A stretch of DNA of 7,783 nucleotides from an uncultured Dyadobacter sp. (GTDB taxonomy: Bacteria; Bacteroidota; Bacteroidia; Cytophagales; Spirosomataceae): positions 1-7,783 of the forward strand of contig CAMLNK010000157.1 of NCBI GenBank assembly GCA_946481035.1. Reading direction: 5' to 3'. Of this stretch, positions 6,802 through 7,783 are shown piece by piece. The notes beneath the pieces were generated by a model. That model ran no database searches and was not told where the DNA came from. It was given only the letters and a program-made list of their open reading frames with translations. A program made the translations under genes and the position numbers. How positions within the stretch are numbered: the stretch's first letter is position 1; each line of letters opens with the position of its first letter.

Positions 6802-7783
6802 TTACAGGGAAGGGTATTTGCCCTTTAAATGGTTCAGGTATTGTTTTAAATCCCCCCCAAACTTTTTTTCAAATTCCTGCCTGAAAGCGCTTTGTTTGGA
6901 CTTGTAGGTCAGGTAGCTGATAAAGTAAGCATTATTGGGAAGTTTTCCGTCGGGCCAGCGGTTTTTGTTTGTTAACGTTCGCTTGCCAGAAAGAAGTGTA
7001 TCCGTGTCGCTGACGATATCGGCGATCAACCGGGTCTTCAATGCATCCCGCTGCGGGCTCGGCGTCAGGTCGGCACCGAATGTCTTATAAAGACTATCCA
7101 GACGGCCCGCACCCCTAAGCATGTGCTGGGAATAGGCGTCATTGTAGCGTTTGGAATATTCATACTGGCGCATTTGCTCGGAATCCGCGCCGTACTTGTA
7201 TTTCAAAAACCGGATCGTGCCCTGATCACCTACAAAACTGGCCAGGTTCTCATTGAGTTCCAGGTTGTTTTTTACAAAAAGCGTACCATGCGTGAGCTCA
7301 TGCAATATCAGGTTGGCAAGGCTGCCATCGCGCCGGCGGAGCATGCTCGAAAGGATCGGATCTTTCAGATAGCCAAGTGTGGACCAGGCCGAAACTTCAC
7401 CGATGTCAGTATCTAACCCCTTGTCGATGAGCGTTTTTTCTTCGGCAACAGCGCGGGTCGAATCAAAATAGCCTTTATAGGGAAATGTGCCCACGATTGG
7501 GAAATGCCATAGATGCGGCTCGACTTTATAGCGCTCAGAGGCCGTAATGAGCCAAATAAGCGGCCGGCCGTGTTGATTGTAAAACGTGGTATAATTATCC
7601 GACGGCGTCAGCCCGAGCGAGTCCACACCGAACTTCTTGATCTCTTCGATCAGGCGGATCCTCGCTTTGAGCGAATCGGGAAACGTTTTGCTGGCCAGCA
7701 CGTCTTCAACGTCGTCCACCATGATCAGTATGCCAATTTGTCCTTTGGCCTGTAAAAATGCGTACGTCAGCACTTCCCTTTGC
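6802..7783 (-). CDS. putative aminopeptidase (HExxH metallopeptidase), 5' end outside the window
   Basis: The open frame runs off the right edge; upstream of the GTG at 7771-7773 the frame continues with K-R-E, and the first visible residues (REVLTYAFLQAKGQIGIL) already align with the inside of the family, so the true start and probable lipoprotein signal lie beyond base 7783. The protein matches the putative aminopeptidase family (Pfam Aminopep, PF10023). Counting from that GTG: zinc motif HELTH at 158-162 with the likely third ligand E175 in LNENLASFVGDQG, the conserved FPIVGTFPYKGYF at 91-103 and AWSTLGYLKDP at 129-139. The catalytic glutamate E159 is present, so activity is expected; the substrate is not known. 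It is probably an envelope peptidase. It heads the operon with the DUF3108 gene. Confidence 0.88.
   Translation of the reverse strand, partial: QREVLTYAFLQAKGQIGILIMVDDVEDVLASKTFPDSLKARIRLIEEIKKFGVDSLGLTPSDNYTTFYNQHGRPLIWLITASERYKVEPHLWHFPIVGTFPYKGYFDSTRAVAEEKTLIDKGLDTDIGEVSAWSTLGYLKDPILSSMLRRRDGSLANLILHELTHGTLFVKNNLELNENLASFVGDQGTIRFLKYKYGADSEQMRQYEYSKRYNDAYSQHMLRGAGRLDSLYKTFGADLTPSPQRDALKTRLIADIVSDTDTLLSGKRTLTNKNRWPDGKLPNNAYFISYLTYKSKQSAFRQEFEKKFGGDLKQYLNHLKGKYPSL

Overview
The window looks like ordinary chromosome from a member of the Bacteroidota, most likely the Cytophagales (a Dyadobacter/Spirosoma-like organism). The grounds are protein character (a DnaA of Bacteroidota type, a MutA/MutB-type methylmalonyl-CoA mutase, a DUF3108 protein next to a family aminopeptidase), the absence of clear Shine-Dalgarno sequences before most genes, and -7 boxes of the Bacteroidota form TAnnTTTG in the dnaA/mutase intergenic region. 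The genus is an inference; the phylum is fairly secure.

Layout. Bases 1-114 hold the last 37 codons of an unidentified plus-strand gene. Bases 115-363 are AT-rich and non-coding, with two strong hairpins (187-227 and 280-332), between this gene and the convergent mutase. Bases 364-3288 (minus) encode a 974-residue B12-dependent methylmalonyl-CoA mutase in which a shortened, catalytically degenerate MutA-like segment is fused in front of a complete MutB-like chain. Bases 3289-3462 are a divergent promoter region. DnaA, the replication initiator, follows on the plus strand (to 4977). A GNAT/FemAB-like acyltransferase (4992-5996) follows closely and probably shares its transcript. The right-hand part is a minus-strand pair: the 5'-truncated gene for an HExxH putative aminopeptidase (entering from the right edge, stop at 6802), then after 12 bases a secreted DUF3108 protein (5983-6789). 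The DUF3108 gene ends inside the 3' end of the acyltransferase gene.

How the genes fit together. The mutase would interconvert succinyl-CoA and methylmalonyl-CoA in propionate and odd-chain metabolism. No epimerase, MeaB chaperone or carboxylase gene lies beside it here. DnaA is the housekeeping initiator, but no DnaA-box cluster is visible, so this is not obviously oriC. The aminopeptidase and DUF3108 genes look like a two-gene cell-envelope operon.

Nothing here looks like a mobile element, CRISPR array, defence island or a clearly new system. The points most worth checking are the MutA-MutB fusion, the dnaA start relative to a promoter inside its longest open frame, and the two hairpins downstream of the mutase.
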